This document shows positions 12,481 through 23,934 of a stretch of 64,000 nucleotides of DNA, piece after piece. The stretch lies in NCBI GenBank assembly GCA_007922195.1, contig ML681991.1, positions 43,664,905 to 43,728,904 on the forward strand, read 5' to 3'. This stretch comes from Podocnemis expansa (lineage: Eukaryota; Chordata; Testudines; Podocnemididae). How positions within the stretch are numbered: position 1 is the stretch's first letter; each line of letters opens with the position of its first letter. Made by a program: the position numbers and the translations under genes. A model generated the notes under the pieces. The model did no database searches and was not told the origin of the DNA. It saw only the letters and a list, made by a program, of their open reading frames with translations.

Positions 12481-12695
12481 GAATAGCCATGGTGGTTGTT
12501 GGACTTGTATCCAGTCCAGATAGGCAGTTGTGCCACTACTGATCCCTGGCAATGACCTGACAATGTCACTTCATCTGTTTTTACCTGGGAAGAAAGCACA
12601 TTTGTGTTGACTGGATGCAAATCTGACTTTGTTGTGAAGCTGCAAAACCCAACGTGGTGTTAACTGCTTGTTGAGTCTCCTACCTGCTGCCTCTG

Positions 12696-12782
12696 TACCT
12701 GAACAAAGCTGGATCTCAACCAGCCATGGGCTGCCCACCTGCTGTAGAATCTAGATCACACCCCAATCTCTGAAAGGGAGCC
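12696..12782 (+). repeat. dispersed repeat, copy B
   Basis: This is the second copy of the repeat at 10871-10956, starting with the same 'tacctgaacaaagctggat'. It is followed by 'ggctgcccacctgctg' and 'gatcacaccccaatctc'. The orientation is the same as copy A. The class is unknown. Confidence 0.6.
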
Positions 12783-15270
12783 AAGCCAAGAATCCAGGAT
12801 TCTGGGATATGGCGGCTTGGTGGAAAATGAAAGGTGATTTTGAGGATCCTGGGAGAAAAAGAGGGATAGTTATGGGTCTGAGGAACTAAACAATGACCTA
12901 TAAGGAACAGTTCTGCTAGGGCAGTGAGAATGGGTTCATGCCCCCCTTACTCCTCTGATTTTCTGAGGAAAAATGGCTAGTTGTAGAATTTCAGATGCAA
13001 AACAATTGCTTTGAAATCAGTTCCTTATTGGAACACAGTGGTACTGCCAAGGGGCTAGTTCTCACCCAGGGAGGTCACCCAGTGAGTGGTTTGTTAGCCC
13101 TTGAACATTGCTTAGCCAGTAGGGCGGTGTATTGCGACTGAGTGAAAGGCAGCTGCAAAGAGACTGACCAAAGTACTTCTGATGTCACTGTTTCACCCCT
13201 GAACAATAAGCACACAATGAAATTGTACAGTGAAAAACAACTAAAATTGATCAAACAAAGAACCTGCCCACACCCACCAGGTTCCAGCCTGGAAGGTAAT
13301 TGTCTGAGAAAGTTGAGAGGCTTTGCAAATTACGGGCTTGGAATGAAAGCTCCAGAAGAGTGGCTGGTGCATGATGGCAAGAATGCATAAGCATCTCCGG
13401 GCTGGGTGTGGGCATGGCAGAGTACAGCGAATGGATCCTGCTGCGCAAACATCAAATGAAGGATTACCTCCGTTCCTGTAAGAAATTGCACTAGGGCTTG
13501 CTGTATTCAGATGCAATATGGCAATCAACCTCACTAAAGGGGAGCTGGCCTCAATAGGAGCCCAAGTCTAAAGGGAAGCCTTGCTGCAGAGGGGAGGAGA
13601 GAGGGGGCTAGGTCTCCAGTAGAGGTAAATAAGTGTCTTGGTGTTACAGAAAATAGCTCCAGTCCTTAGCTGGCCAATTGGCATCATGATGCTGAAGTCA
13701 GTGGGCCAGATCCACAGCTGATATAATTCTGTGTCACCCTGGTGTACACTGGCCACATCCCATATTCCCTGCTTTGCCACAGGCTTCCTGTGTGACTGTG
13801 GGCAAGAATGTAGCCTCTCTGGGCTTCATTTCCCAGCTGCGATGGGGTGTGCCAGACATGCGTGGGCTGAAAAGATTAATGAGAGTACCGCCCCACTAAA
13901 CCTACTATGGGGAGAAGCTGGAGTAAGAGGGAGGCTGGGGTGGGAGCTGGCTGGGTGGAGAGCAGATGTCACTCAATAGGTACAGCGTGGCTGCCACCAG
14001 GTGCGGAGCTGGACTGGTGGCAGGTGAAGCCTGCTTGAGAGATCGGAAACTGAGGGTAGGGACACATGGGCAGGGAAGTTGGGGAAGGGCGTCCAGGCTG
14101 CAGGAGCCTGCTGCTGGTTCAGGCTTGCCCTGCCAGGGAGCCAAGCAGTCTCCTCCAGTAGTAGCACCGGTGGGGTGACACAATATGCTAAGAAGCTCTG
14201 CAGGAAGCTTGGAGAAGAGGCAGAGACTCGGACACCCTGAGCCTGAAAGGGGGTGGGGAAGGCCCATGATAAAATGTGACAGAGCAAGGCAATCGGGAGT
14301 TGGCAGGCCTCAACTGCATATGAAAAGTTCTCTATACCAGAGCTAGTGTAGGTTGGGGAGACACTGGTTCTTCCTGCCAGTTCACTGGGGAATGGGGAGT
14401 GGAACTGGATGTGGGGCAAGGACTAGTGAGGCTGGAGCTGGACTGATGCTGAGCTGGCATGAGGGGGATCCACGATTATTTGTTAGACAGCTGGGTTAGC
14501 TGGGAGGGATGGGTCTGTATGGAACTGGCCAGGAGGCCAAGGTGCAAAAAAAAAACCAGTTGCAGTGGTGCAAGGTGTCATGCTGGTGGGAGTGTGCACT
14601 CCCCTGACACATGAGGCTGCTGCCTGGAAAATCACACTGAAGGTAGCTGACAAGAGCTGGAAATTAGGGCTGAAGCCAACGGAATGACACCGAACAGCCC
14701 TGGCAGGGGATCTGCCCCTTTTTGTGGTCCTTGGGAGGGTATATTTGTACCAACAGGGTCTTCAAGTATCCAGGCACTTCCGCTCCAGCAACAGAGGTCG
14801 TGCTCCCATAATGTCAGGGCAACTGACCACGGGCGTCTCTGAGAGAGGGTGCTTTGCATCAACAGCATGTGGGGAGTGATGCAAGACAGTGCTAGGCAGG
14901 GCAAGCCAAGTAGGGTTCACTTGGTTCTGTTTGGCTCCTGATTCCGGCCTGGCTTGTGAGGCTGCTGTTCATGCCTTGCACTCACCATGGTTGGCACCCT
15001 GCTAGCCATTCCGGCAGAGCCTCAGAGCCAGAAGTGGGACAGGTGGGCAGAATCTGGCAGGTCTTGTTCAGTTCCTGGTACACCTGCTTAAAAAGCAAGG
15101 TCCCAGGACTGGGTCCACAGTAACTCTGAATAAGAAATCCAAGTCTCACAGCCATGGTGCAATCGGTCCCAAAGGCCAGTTGGGAACCGCACTCAGAACA
15201 GAGCCTAGGAGGCTGGTTCCCTGCCTGGCTTAGTGCTTAGGCCTCTCACCAGACCCAGTGCTCCTGGGCT
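12783..15270. other. non-coding sequence with a SINE scrap
   Basis: No exon is recognised. At 13771-13840 the phrase 'caggcttcctgtgtgactgt' followed by 'gggcaag' and 'ctctctgggcttca' matches the core of the tRNA-derived MIR/CORE-like SINE seen elsewhere in the window (+ sense). The rest shows no clear repeat or coding signal. Confidence 0.4.
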
Positions 15271-15299
15271 CCTATGGAGGCACTTCTGGGGCTCCTGGC

Positions 15300-15482
15300 A
15301 GGGAGCATCTTAACAGGCATTTCCCTCCATGCCCCTGTGAGGCAGAGCAGGGCCATTAGCTTGACTTTCAGATGGGCAGTTGAGGCTGCAGGATTTGCTC
15401 CAGCTCAAGCAGGTAACCTCGGGCTGGGCAGGGAATTGAACCCAGTTCCAGGCTAGTGCCCTAACCACAAGGCAATGCTTCC
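15300..15482 (-). mobile_element. tRNA-derived MIR/CORE-like SINE, minus strand
   Basis: Read on the minus strand it starts 'aggaagcattgccttgtgg' followed by 'ttagggcactagcctgg', a tRNA-like A-box region. A B-box-like 'gggttcaattccctgcc' comes next, then core sequence ending with 'cctcacagggg'. This is the typical order of amniote tRNA-SINEs with a CORE-type body. It is diverged, and the poly-A-like end is not clear. Confidence 0.7.
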
Positions 15483-15813
15483 TCTCTTCCCCTTTAGAGC
15501 CAGCCAATTTCACCCACCAGTGGCCCATGCCCCACCCTAACTTCAGAGCTCTATGGCCTGTGACGGGCAGGGATGGATCCTGACCTCTGAGCCTGACCTG
15601 TCCTACCTCCGTCACTGGTGGGTGGAGAATTTCTCTTCTTCTTTCTGTATCTTCGTGCCTAGCTCTGGTTTGCAAACAGCAGCAGCCCTTCCCCAGCTCT
15701 TATCAGCTGCCTCCATTCCCCAAAACCATTTCCAGTATGGCTTTCAGCACAGCTGGGGCTTCCCCCACCAACCCCATTCCCACATGTGCTGCTGCATGGC
15801 CTTCAGTCCCATG

Positions 15814-15999
15814 CAGTGTTCCGTCTAGTTATTCATAGGCTGTGAGCGCAAAAAATTTCTTTGTGTGCGCAAAAGAATTTCTTTGTGGGCACCAATATTA
15901 GCACTATTGAATTTTTTTGTGTGCACCTTATTTTGTTGTGTGCGTGGGTTTCGTGACCTGTGTGCACGCGCACATGCGTACAGCTTAGAGGGAACAGTG
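15814..15999 (+). mobile_element. non-autonomous hAT element, CAGTGTTCC family, 186 bp
   Basis: It starts CAGTGTTCCGTCTAG and ends CTTAGAGGGAACAGTG, which are inverted terminal repeats. It is flanked by perfect 8-bp target duplications GTCCCATG at 15806-15813 and 16000-16007. The interior is rich in 'gtgtgcgcaaaa' and 'tgtgtgcac' phrases. The same family occurs at 35738-36086 as a longer version. Confidence 0.88.
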
Positions 16000-16096
16000 G
16001 TCCCATGCTACTGCTTTGCTTGCTTTTCACCTTCTCTGTTGGGCTAGCCTGAGGAGCTGCTGCTTCCCCATTCTCCATGACTGGCTGCCTCTGGCA

Positions 16097-16306
16097 CAGG
16101 GGTCTCAAATACGCAGCCCATGGGCCGCATGCGGCCCCTAAAGCTATTTCCTGTGGCCCTCAACAACACTATTGTTATCAATATTTGCAATATTGTTGTA
16201 TGAAAAGATTTCATTGTTTCAGCCCTCAGGCTAATATAGTAGTCCTCATGCGGCCCTCTACCACTCCTCAGGCGGCCCTCGTGGTGGTTTGTGTTTGAGA
16301 CCCCTG
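16097..16306 (+). mobile_element. non-autonomous hAT element, CAGGGGTCTCAAA family, 210 bp
   Basis: The termini are CAGGGGTCTCAAAT and GTTTGAGACCCCTG. The 8-bp flanks CTCTGGCA (16089-16096) and CTCTGGGA (16307-16314) differ at one base. The interior is GGCCGCATGCGGCCC then 'caatattgttgtatgaaaag'. Two more copies lie at 23747-23934 (opposite orientation) and 31313-31500. No transposase is encoded. Confidence 0.9.
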
Positions 16307-17095
16307 CTCTGGGACCATGGGGACATCTATTCTTACCACAGTAGCAGTCCCAGAGCCTTTGTTAACATTTGCCTTGGGGGAGGGACTCTCTTCTCACTGG
16401 CCATGTGTCCAGCACCTAGAATGATGGGTCCTTGGCATGCCAACTGATATAGACACGCACAGCAGAAAGATGGTGTCTGCATTAGGGAGCTTGTAGTCTA
16501 AGCATAAGCGAAGAACTGACCTGTGAGCCCGACAGGCAGAGTGGATGATTCTGTGTAGGTGATAAGCGGCAGCCACAACACACCTGTGGCCTGACTGGTG
16601 TTACACGTCAGAGCAATTGCAACAGTGAGAGGTGGGGGGGTTTGCAAGTGCACGCTGTTCTGGAGTTTTGGCCATTGGACTGACTGTGTAAGGGCTAATG
16701 TGCAGGGCGGGGGGCTGTCTACACTAGCCCTTTCACCAGTGCAACAATGAGAGACAGAGATGGGAAAACATCTTGCTGAGCCGGGCTGGGAGGGGTTTGT
16801 TCAGCAGGGCTGAGGCACTGTTACCCACAAGCGGATGCTTCCTGCTGCACAGCGCCGGGCAGCCTCAACAATGTCTCTGCAAACACACAAGCCCAGGAGG
16901 TGGGAGGGGGTGCTGGGGTTGCGGTCACCTGACAACTGACGAGTCATTGCCTGAAAGGAAAGGAAGGAACGCTTTTATTCTGGTTGAGCCACCCGGTGGC
17001 AGAACTCTATCTGCCCCTTCTCACAGTGTGCCAACAGGGAGGAGTCGCATAGCCAGAATCCTGGATAGATATCCGGGAGAGCAGGCTCCTGTGCA

Positions 17096-17400
17096 CCAGG
17101 GACTTGTCTACACTATAGCAATCAGAGCTGTTGAGGTTGCTCACAGATTTTTAAAAGCTAGTGTGCACCTTTCCCACATGATTTGATCCCAGTGGTTGTG
17201 CTTTGGCCTTAAGCTGGTCCTAAGGTTACATTTATACTACAGTGACACAGTGGCATGCTATGTGTTTGCCACATGGACAGAAAAGATTTTTTCCATTGAT
17301 GCAGTTAATCCACCTCTAAGAGGTGGTAGGTGGGTCGGTGGAAGAATTCTTCTGCACCACATCTACCCTGGGGAGGAGGGTTAGGTCAAGATGCTAAACA
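17096..17400. repeat. unclassified dispersed repeat with 'cttgtctacact' start
   Basis: It begins 'gacttgtctacactatagc' and continues with phrases such as 'tgccacatggacagaaaag' and 'gatgcagttaatccacctc'. Similar 'gtctacac' or 'gtgtagac' ends occur singly near 16720, 30550 and 46480, as in a sauropsid DNA-transposon-like repeat. I see no matching terminus or target duplication, so class and ends are uncertain. Confidence 0.35.
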
Positions 17401-17409
17401 ATTGCAATA

Positions 17410-17640
17410 ACCACCGTACGTCAGCAGAGGCAGCGTTGCCTAGCGGTTAAGATACCAGCCTCGGAGTCTGGAGGGCTGGATTCTGTTCCCTACTACTGGG
17501 AGCTTGGGGCAATCCCAGCCCTTCATCTGTCTTGTTGATTTTAGATTGATGACTTTTCAAGGCAGAGATCGAGTCTCACTGTGTATGTGTAGCGCTGAGC
17601 GCAAAGGAGTTTCTGTGCAATGGCAGTGGAGGTAACAGCA
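17410..17640 (+). mobile_element. tRNA-derived SINE fused to an L2-like tail (MIR/CORE-like)
   Basis: The head is 'aggcagcgttgcctagcgg' followed by 'ttaagataccagcctcgg' and 'gctggattctgttccctac', tRNA-like A and B boxes. A shortened core follows, then a tail 'agatcgagtctcactgtg' and 'gtagcgctgagcgcaaagg' that resembles an L2-type 3' end. This is the expected design of SINEs that borrow a LINE tail. It is diverged. Confidence 0.6.
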
Positions 17641-18689
17641 AAGGAGCAGGAATCCTGAAAGCAATGATTCAGGGATATGGGGCCAGGCTGGTGTGAGGAC
17701 AGGGCTCCATGCAGCAGGGGCTACATGAATAAAGATGCTGAGGCCTGGTCTATGTTCTGGGGGCTGGGGTGGGGGGGCAGCATATCTGTAGTGACAGGGC
17801 TGTGAAAAATGTTTTTCTCCGTGACATGAAGCTGACTGAAGCCCTGGTGTAGGCTCTCCTAGGCTAACAAAGGAAGCCTTGCCACTGGAGGGGAGGTGGA
17901 TTCATGGCCTTGCTGCTTCCGTGTCAGTCTTTCTTGGGCACATGTTCCCCAAGAGGAAAAAAATGTATGGGGAGGGGGGAGCTATGTGTAAGCACTGGTG
18001 GTGCCTTTTATCCCAAAGGGCACTCAGTGGGACAACAGCACATGCCATACTTTACCCTGGATGCTTTTCAAAGGGGCCCATAATCCAGCCTGGGACTGGC
18101 AGGGTCTGAGGCTGTCCCAGGTGGTGAGGATCAGCACCAGCAAGTTGGTTGGGCTAATGGTGAGTCATGAAGAGGGAGGACAGGCACCAGATGTCCATGC
18201 CTGCTATGCTCTGTAGGTCAGCTGGCCTGTGGGATGACCCATCCACTTGTCTTTGGGTGCTGCCTCACAGAGAAAGCTTGTCCCTGTAGCCATCTGGGGA
18301 GGTTAGTCCCTCGTGCTCCTTTTGAGTCTATCTTTCTAGTTGCTTGGGGTTTGCAGGCTTCTTGTGTCTGGGGGATAAAGATAGTCCTGTTTCTACCAGC
18401 CGGATATGTGAGGTTTGCAAACGCGCTGCCCTCTCACCACTCACATTTTCCATTATGCAAGCACAACTCTCTCTGACTGTAAATAGCTGGGCAGTTCACC
18501 AGTGCTGCGTGTGCACACATCCATGTAGACTCGTGTTGCCGGGTGTGTAAAGCACATGTGTGGAGAGCCACCAGGCTAGATCAGAGTGATGAGCCAGCTA
18601 GTTCTGTGTCTTGTCTTTGGTGGCCAGTGGCCAGGTCCAGCTGGTGCAGAGGAAGATGCAAAACACCTTGCAGGAGGCAGTTCTGGGAG

Positions 18690-18880
18690 AACTTCCAGTC
18701 TTATGTCCTTCCAAAGAACTTGTTTATTAAATTCTCATTACTGTAACTCTGGGTGCCCTTGTTCTTCCTATAATTATCCAAGCCTCTTTTGAAGCTTTTT
18801 AAGCTCTTGAGCTCAATGACATCTTGTGGATGTGAGTTCCACAGGCTAATCCTGTATTGCAGGAAAATATATTCCCTTGG
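18690..18880 (-). mobile_element. decayed CR1/L3-like LINE fragment, probably minus strand
   Basis: The phrases 'caagcctcttttgaagctt', 'gagctcaatgacatcttgtg' and 'gagttccacaggctaatcc' recall the antisense of the ORF2 3' region of old CR1-like elements. A related segment lies at 44690-44870. No frame is kept and the boundaries are approximate. Confidence 0.45.
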
Positions 18881-19054
18881 GCCAGTTCAAAAAAAACACT
18901 GTAGGAAAATAGTTATGATCCCACATCCAGGTAATGGATTCTCTGTGCCATAACTTTTCCTTCAAAAAACCCTCCAAGACAGTATATTCCTTCTTCTCTT
19001 GCTACTCCCCCTATGTAATTTACAGCATCCACACAATCTGAACTTTGCCCCTTT

Positions 19055-19165
19055 CTGTTTTCTGCATGACCTTGGGCAGCTCATTTAATCTCTCTCTGCT
19101 GCTTCAATGACTCCCTTCTAGCATGTGTTGGAGACGCAAAATAGAATAACACTCCATTTGTTTAA
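19055..19165 (+). mobile_element. tRNA-SINE (MIR/CORE-like) core fragment
   Basis: 'tgcatgaccttgggcagctc' then 'atttaatctctctctgctgc' follows the conserved CORE segment seen at 13771 and 21520. The head and tail are missing or decayed. Confidence 0.5.
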
Positions 19166-19621
19166 TTAGAACTAAAGATTTCAAAAGCGGTTAACTCCAG
19201 GCCTGCGTTGTCGCATGCTAGGGCCCTGTGTGTGTTCTGCTAGATTGATTGATTGACTAGTATGATGTCTCTTTTACAGTTAAAAGGGGGAAGAAATATT
19301 GTCTTTTGGTCCTTCTGGACTGCGTTAAATAAAGGGGATGGATTCTCATCTTCTGAACCCTGATGTAAAGCTGGAGTAACACTGCTGGTTTCATTGGAGT
19401 GACTCTGGAGTACATCAGGGTAGCCAAGTGGACATTGCGATGGGTGTGTTACATTTATGCAAATATTGCTAGTTAATGAACTGAGCCGTACTGTCCAATT
19501 AACATCCATGTTGCTCTTTCCCACGAATAGATCATCAAGAGCTGTGTCTGAGCTGGCGTGCCCTGAAAATATTCTCCTCGGGGCTGGGGAATCAGGGAGC
19601 TGAAGATCACTACTTTTATCT

Positions 19622-19745
19622 TTGTGTGTTGCAGCAGTGCTGAGGGGACCCACTGTGCTAGGTGCTGTACAGAGAGACAGTAAAGGACAACCAATGCCCC
19701 CAAAAGCTCATGGTCTAGCAAACTGGACAGACCAAGTGCCTGAGG
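19622..19745 (+). repeat. dispersed repeat ('gtgctgtacagagagac' type), copy 1
   Basis: 'gtgctaggtgctgtacag' is followed by 'agctcatggtctagcaaac'. The same order is present at 24225-24320 ('ctgctgggcactgtacac', 'agctcacagtttagacag'). It resembles the tail portion of an amniote MIR/L2-type SINE. Its class is inferred. Confidence 0.5.
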
Positions 19746-19906
19746 TAAACAGGTGGGTTGGGCTGGGAGGCTTGTCATGGGCTCACTTCTTAACCAATCC
19801 AGAGCAGTGATCAGATCTGGCACCTGCCTCTCAGCTGTCAGGGGGCAGATGCCTTTGTGCAGAGCACTGAGAGCAGAGTTGAGCTTTGTGAGGGAACCTG
19901 GAGGAG

Positions 19907-20591
19907 CAGAGGTGGCCTTAGGGAATTGGGGACCCTAGGCGAAGGCCCTTTTTGGGACCCACTAGGTGCCCCCAATGCCACCTTCACTGGGGCTCTGGGC
20001 CCCCACTGCTGCCTTAGCCACCCACCTCCACAGTCCCAACTCCCCCAGGGGGGGAACAGGGGGCTGCGGACTCCCAGGTCCAAAAGCTTTGCCGCCGGCC
20101 TGCCGGGCTGGCCTCTCTCCAGTGGGGGCAGAGCACTGCTCCCTTGCCTAGTCCCAGCTGGCCGCACATCCCCAGAGGGAGGGAGGAGAGTGGCTGGCAC
20201 AGCGCTGCAGCTTGCCGGGAGTGGGGCCACCTGGAGCAGCCTGCTCTGAAGACTTCCGGCTGCTTCCAGGCCTGGGCTGGCCGGGGGCAAAGCGGCCTGA
20301 ACTCTTTGGAGCGTGCTGCTCCAGGGGGCCCCACTCCCAGCAAGCCGCAGTGCCATGCCCGCCGCTCTCCTCCCTCCGTCTGGGGAGGCGCAGCCAGCTG
20401 GGAGTAGGTGGGGAGCGCTGCTCTGCCCCTGCTGGAGAGAGGCCAGTCTGGCAGGTGGGCGGCAAAGCTTTTGGATCTGGTTGTCTACCACCATCTGATT
20501 CCCCACTGCTCCGCCAGCGCTGGGCTAAGTGAAGCAGCAGGTGGCTGCTATTGGGGTCCCTTACAGCTCAGGGGCCCTAGGCCACAGCCTG
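19907..20591. mobile_element. GC-rich foldback element with 168-bp inverted arms
   Basis: Arms at 20079-20246 and 20308-20475 are inverted copies with a 61-bp spacer. Both begin, outermost, with 'tccaaaagctttgccgcc' type sequence and hold the same run of gagcagcgctc, cagctggc and ggagggaggag phrases. The outer ends CAGAGGTGGCCTTA and TAGGCCACAGCCTG are imperfect inverted termini. I could not find a target duplication, so family and exact ends are uncertain. The open frames on both strands here arise because the arms mirror each other, and I do not regard them as genes. Confidence 0.6.
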
Positions 20592-20697
20592 CTTTGCTTA
20601 CCCCGAAAGCCGCCTCTGTGGAGGACACTGGGGCGGAAGCTTCCCCCATGTGTTGGGGGGCAGGCCAGGCAGCACAAAGAGGCTTGTGGAGAAGTGG

Positions 20698-20742
20698 GTG
20701 CAGTGCTCCTGGCTGCCTGCCAGGTGGGCTGCCAAGGAGCTG
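20698..20742 (+). repeat. 45-bp near-identical repeat, copy 1
   Basis: A 45-bp block starting 'gtgcagtgctcctggctgc' recurs at 22246-22290 in the same orientation with one mismatch. The flanks differ. It lies about 0.1 kb beyond the foldback element. The class is unknown. Confidence 0.7.
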
Positions 20743-21514
20743 GACTGGGCTCCCAAAGGTGGGAGCTGATCTGACGATGTGCCATAGCTTAGACTGCAGT
20801 CTGCTGGTAATCTCTCATACTTACCAGTCACCAGCCTGAGCCAAACCCACTGGGCATTTCTCTGCTTATTTGTGATGATTTTTGGGTCAGATTCCACAAA
20901 GGGATTTAGGCACAGCTGGGTGGGGAAGTGTGACTTGTATGGAATAAAAAAAGCAGAATTGGATGGTGCCATGGTAGCATCCCTTGACTGTAATCAATTT
21001 CCTGGAGATCACAGACTCCACTGAGTGATGCTTTCAGACTGAACCACTTCCTAAGGATGTTTTTTGCTGGCTGATTCCCGGGGTGGGTGGGTGGGTGGGT
21101 TGGATGGGTTTTGTTTTTTTTTTAATTGCTGTTGGGGCTTGTACTGTGTATCTCTGGTTATCGGCAGAATTAATGAGGGAAGGCTTGGTGACCTGTAGAA
21201 CTGAATTATAACTTAAAACCATCTCGTATTTAGACAGGCAGCTGCCAGTGAGGAATTGTACAGTATCAGAAGATCTCTTGACTGGAAGAGGGAAACAAAT
21301 CCATCTGAAGTTCTATCGATCAACTAATCGCACAATTCAGAGGATGAGTCACACTCATTTTGGTGCTGTCAACATAATAAGTGTGTGGCTAAGGGAGGCA
21401 AAAACCTCTGAGAGGAGGTTCAACAAGAAAAATGTAGTTCTGTGGAAAAACTCTACTTGATGTGCAAAGGAAGATGGGCTTGCGGTGAAGGGCCTGGCTG
21501 GTACTTAGCAGTTT

Positions 21515-21615
21515 CAGTAGTCAGCTCTGCTACAGGCTTCCTGTGTGACCTTGGTTAAGTCATTTAATCAGTCTGTGCCGCTTGTATGACCCTCTTTTAC
21601 CAGGGCATCTGAATG
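21515..21615 (+). mobile_element. tRNA-SINE (MIR/CORE-like) core fragment
   Basis: 'acaggcttcctgtgtgacct' followed by 'tggttaagtcatttaatcag' is the conserved CORE segment of the tRNA-SINE family. Only the core and a little of the tail are present. Confidence 0.6.
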
Positions 21616-22245
21616 CCTTGTAATCTTCAGTGTTTGTATCCTACATCCTCCCCATGAGAGAGGGCAGTGCTCTGTGTTTTAGACTGATCTCGTCTGAGCA
21701 GGGCTTTCTGTTCCCAGGTGGATGTGCAGCTCCCAGCAGCGCAAAGAGGCCCATGGATGCTGCTGCAGTGCAAATTACTAATGGCAGGTTTCCACCCTGG
21801 TGGCAGTCCCAGCTCTATGGTAGGAGTCTGCATTGATACCTGCCTGTGTGTGAAGCTCTCCACACCTCCTCCCAAAGCAAGTTCCAGGCAGGAGGGCACT
21901 TCCTTGCCCACTGCGGGTGGCTGTGCTGTTCTGGGTTCGGGGGACCAAGAGAAAGAGTGGTGTTAATGGCAGTGGGTGGTATGCTGTTCAGTGAGCATGC
22001 TGGAGATAACCTAGGTCAGGGCTGGCTGTGCTGGTGGTAGCAGTAGCTAAGATGATGCACCTGGTGCAGGACAGCCCTGTGCTGGAGGGGAAAGGAGACA
22101 GAGAGACAGTGAGTGCTATGGCTGGGGATGTCATTCTACGGCACAGAGAATTTTTCTGTATTGACCTGTGGTTTTGTTCTGCTTTGGAATGGAGCCCTGG
22201 CCCAGGACCTGCAGAGCCTGGGTGCTAAGGAGCTGTGAACCTGGT

Positions 22246-22290
22246 GTGCAGTGCTCCTGCCTGCCTGCCAGGTGGGCTGCCAAGGAGCTG
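22246..22290 (+). repeat. 45-bp near-identical repeat, copy 2
   Basis: This is the second copy of the block at 20698-20742, with one difference (gcctgcctg against ggctgcctg). The near identity contrasts with the divergence of most repeats around it. Confidence 0.7.
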
Positions 22291-23079
22291 GGTGGGCGTG
22301 GTGGGAAGCCAGGTCAGGCTCCAACAAATGTTCTCAAACCCAACCCTCCCCAAAATGCTTCCATCAACAAATCAGCAAATTTGGCCCACCAGTCCCTCAC
22401 CCAGAAATCTTCACTGGAACCTCTGTGAGTGGCTTTAACCAAGCTCTTGGTTTGACGGAGGCTCCAGAAGCCAGCACAGTGCTGGGGCATGTGGGAATTA
22501 CCAGCTGCCGGGCCCCTCTTGGCAAAGTTCTGACTCAGCCAGTCCCTGTTTGGATTATGAAATCTCTCTCCCCATTACAGCCTAGGAAGGGAATAGCAGC
22601 CCTAGGATGGGCTTGCTGATGTGATCCGTGTTCCTAGTCCCCATTGCTACACTCGTGGTTTGGCTGGGAGCCCAATTTGCTGTGCTGGGGCTGGCTGACC
22701 CCACCCGTGTCCCAGCACTGCTGAGCTGACAGGCCAGGCAACCGGGGCTATTTTTAGCTGTTTCCCTCTGATCTTATCACACCTCTGTGTTTGTTGACTG
22801 TGACTGTTATGAATGACTCCGAGGTGGCGGCTTGTGATCAGCCTCCCCCCCAGCTTGTTTCGCTGTCAGGTTTACCATGCTGCCCTACTTTGTGCACAGG
22901 CAGCCTGGGGGAGGGCATGGAAAGGTGACTCCTCCAGGAGACTGATCCCCTCTGGGGTGAACCCAGGTCCCTGTGGAGAAGTGCGTGGGTTGCCTGAGTG
23001 CAAAGTCCATGTGAATGAAAGGACACAGCCTGCCCACCCTAACTCTGCAGGGCAAATCTGATATACAGTGCCCCATCCT

Positions 23080-23405
23080 TCTTCAGTCTCTTGGCCTTAG
23101 CTCCAGTCCCTGGCCCCTCTTCCGGCCTGACTTGTGCCCCTCACTCCTTCCCTTCTCTCTTCTCTTCATGGAGCTGCTTCTTCCTGACTCATGCCCCACA
23201 CCCCCTGGAAGTAATATTCCATCCCTCAGATAACTCAGCTGGTGTGTGCTCCCCCCATCCCCAGCCTGGGTCTACTTGGCCTGCTTAGATTGTCACACCT
23301 CCAGGACAGGGACCAGCTATTAGTGTTTGTACAGCACCTAGTGCGCTGGGGCCCCACTCTCGGTTGGCCCTTAGGTGCTACTGTAATACACACGCTTAAT
23401 AACCA
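23080..23405 (+). mobile_element. L2-type LINE 3' end
   Basis: The pyrimidine-rich stretch is followed by 'attgtcacacctccaggac', 'gtttgtacagcacctagtgc', 'gctggggccccactctcgg' and 'aggtgctactgtaatacac'. This is the standard order of the amniote L2 3' untranslated end. The coding part to the left is too decayed to translate. Confidence 0.65.
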
Positions 23406-23746
23406 CAACCACTCAACCCCTGCACTTCTGTGTTAACACGTTGTGGTCCATTCTGAGTCGCTGTTATTGTCCCTGAAAACCTGGAGCCTAATTCTTTGCT
23501 GGGGTAAATTGGTCCCGACCCAATGAAGTCAGCAGAGCTCTGCTGAGTCCCACCAGCTGAAGATCAAGTGTGTGGTCTCTGGATAATCCTCTGCTTTCTG
23601 CTGAGACTGGGGCTCCTTTCACCCCCTCTCTGTCTCCCAGGGTAATGTATGCCAGTCCCTTTCTGTGTTTTCTACTCTTTTCTGGGCATGAGTACTGCCT
23701 TTTGCTCCTCCCTGTCCTCCCAGTCTTGAATTGAATGATCCTAGGG

Positions 23747-23934
23747 CAGGGGTCTCAAACTCAAATCACCATGAGGGCTGCGTGAGGACTAGTACATTAG
23801 CCTGAGGGCTTCACCACTGAAACCTTTTCATACAACAATATTGCAAATACTAGTAACAATAGTGTCGTTGCGGGCTGCAGGAAATAGCTTTAGGGGCCGC
23901 ATGCAGCCCATCGGCCGCGTGTTTGAGACCTCTG
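23747..23934 (-). mobile_element. non-autonomous hAT element, CAGGGGTCTCAAA family, 188 bp
   Basis: The ends are CAGGGGTCTCAAAC and GTTTGAGACCTCTG, with perfect 8-bp target duplications TCCTAGGG at 23739-23746 and 23935-23942. The interior is the reverse complement of the copy at 16097-16306, so it is called minus. It has no coding capacity. Confidence 0.92.

Noticed and set aside
19838..20506. 222-codon minus-strand frame and several similar frames on the plus strand
   Set aside because: They mirror each other because the region is a foldback with inverted arms. GC-rich composition removes stop codons. No domain is seen.
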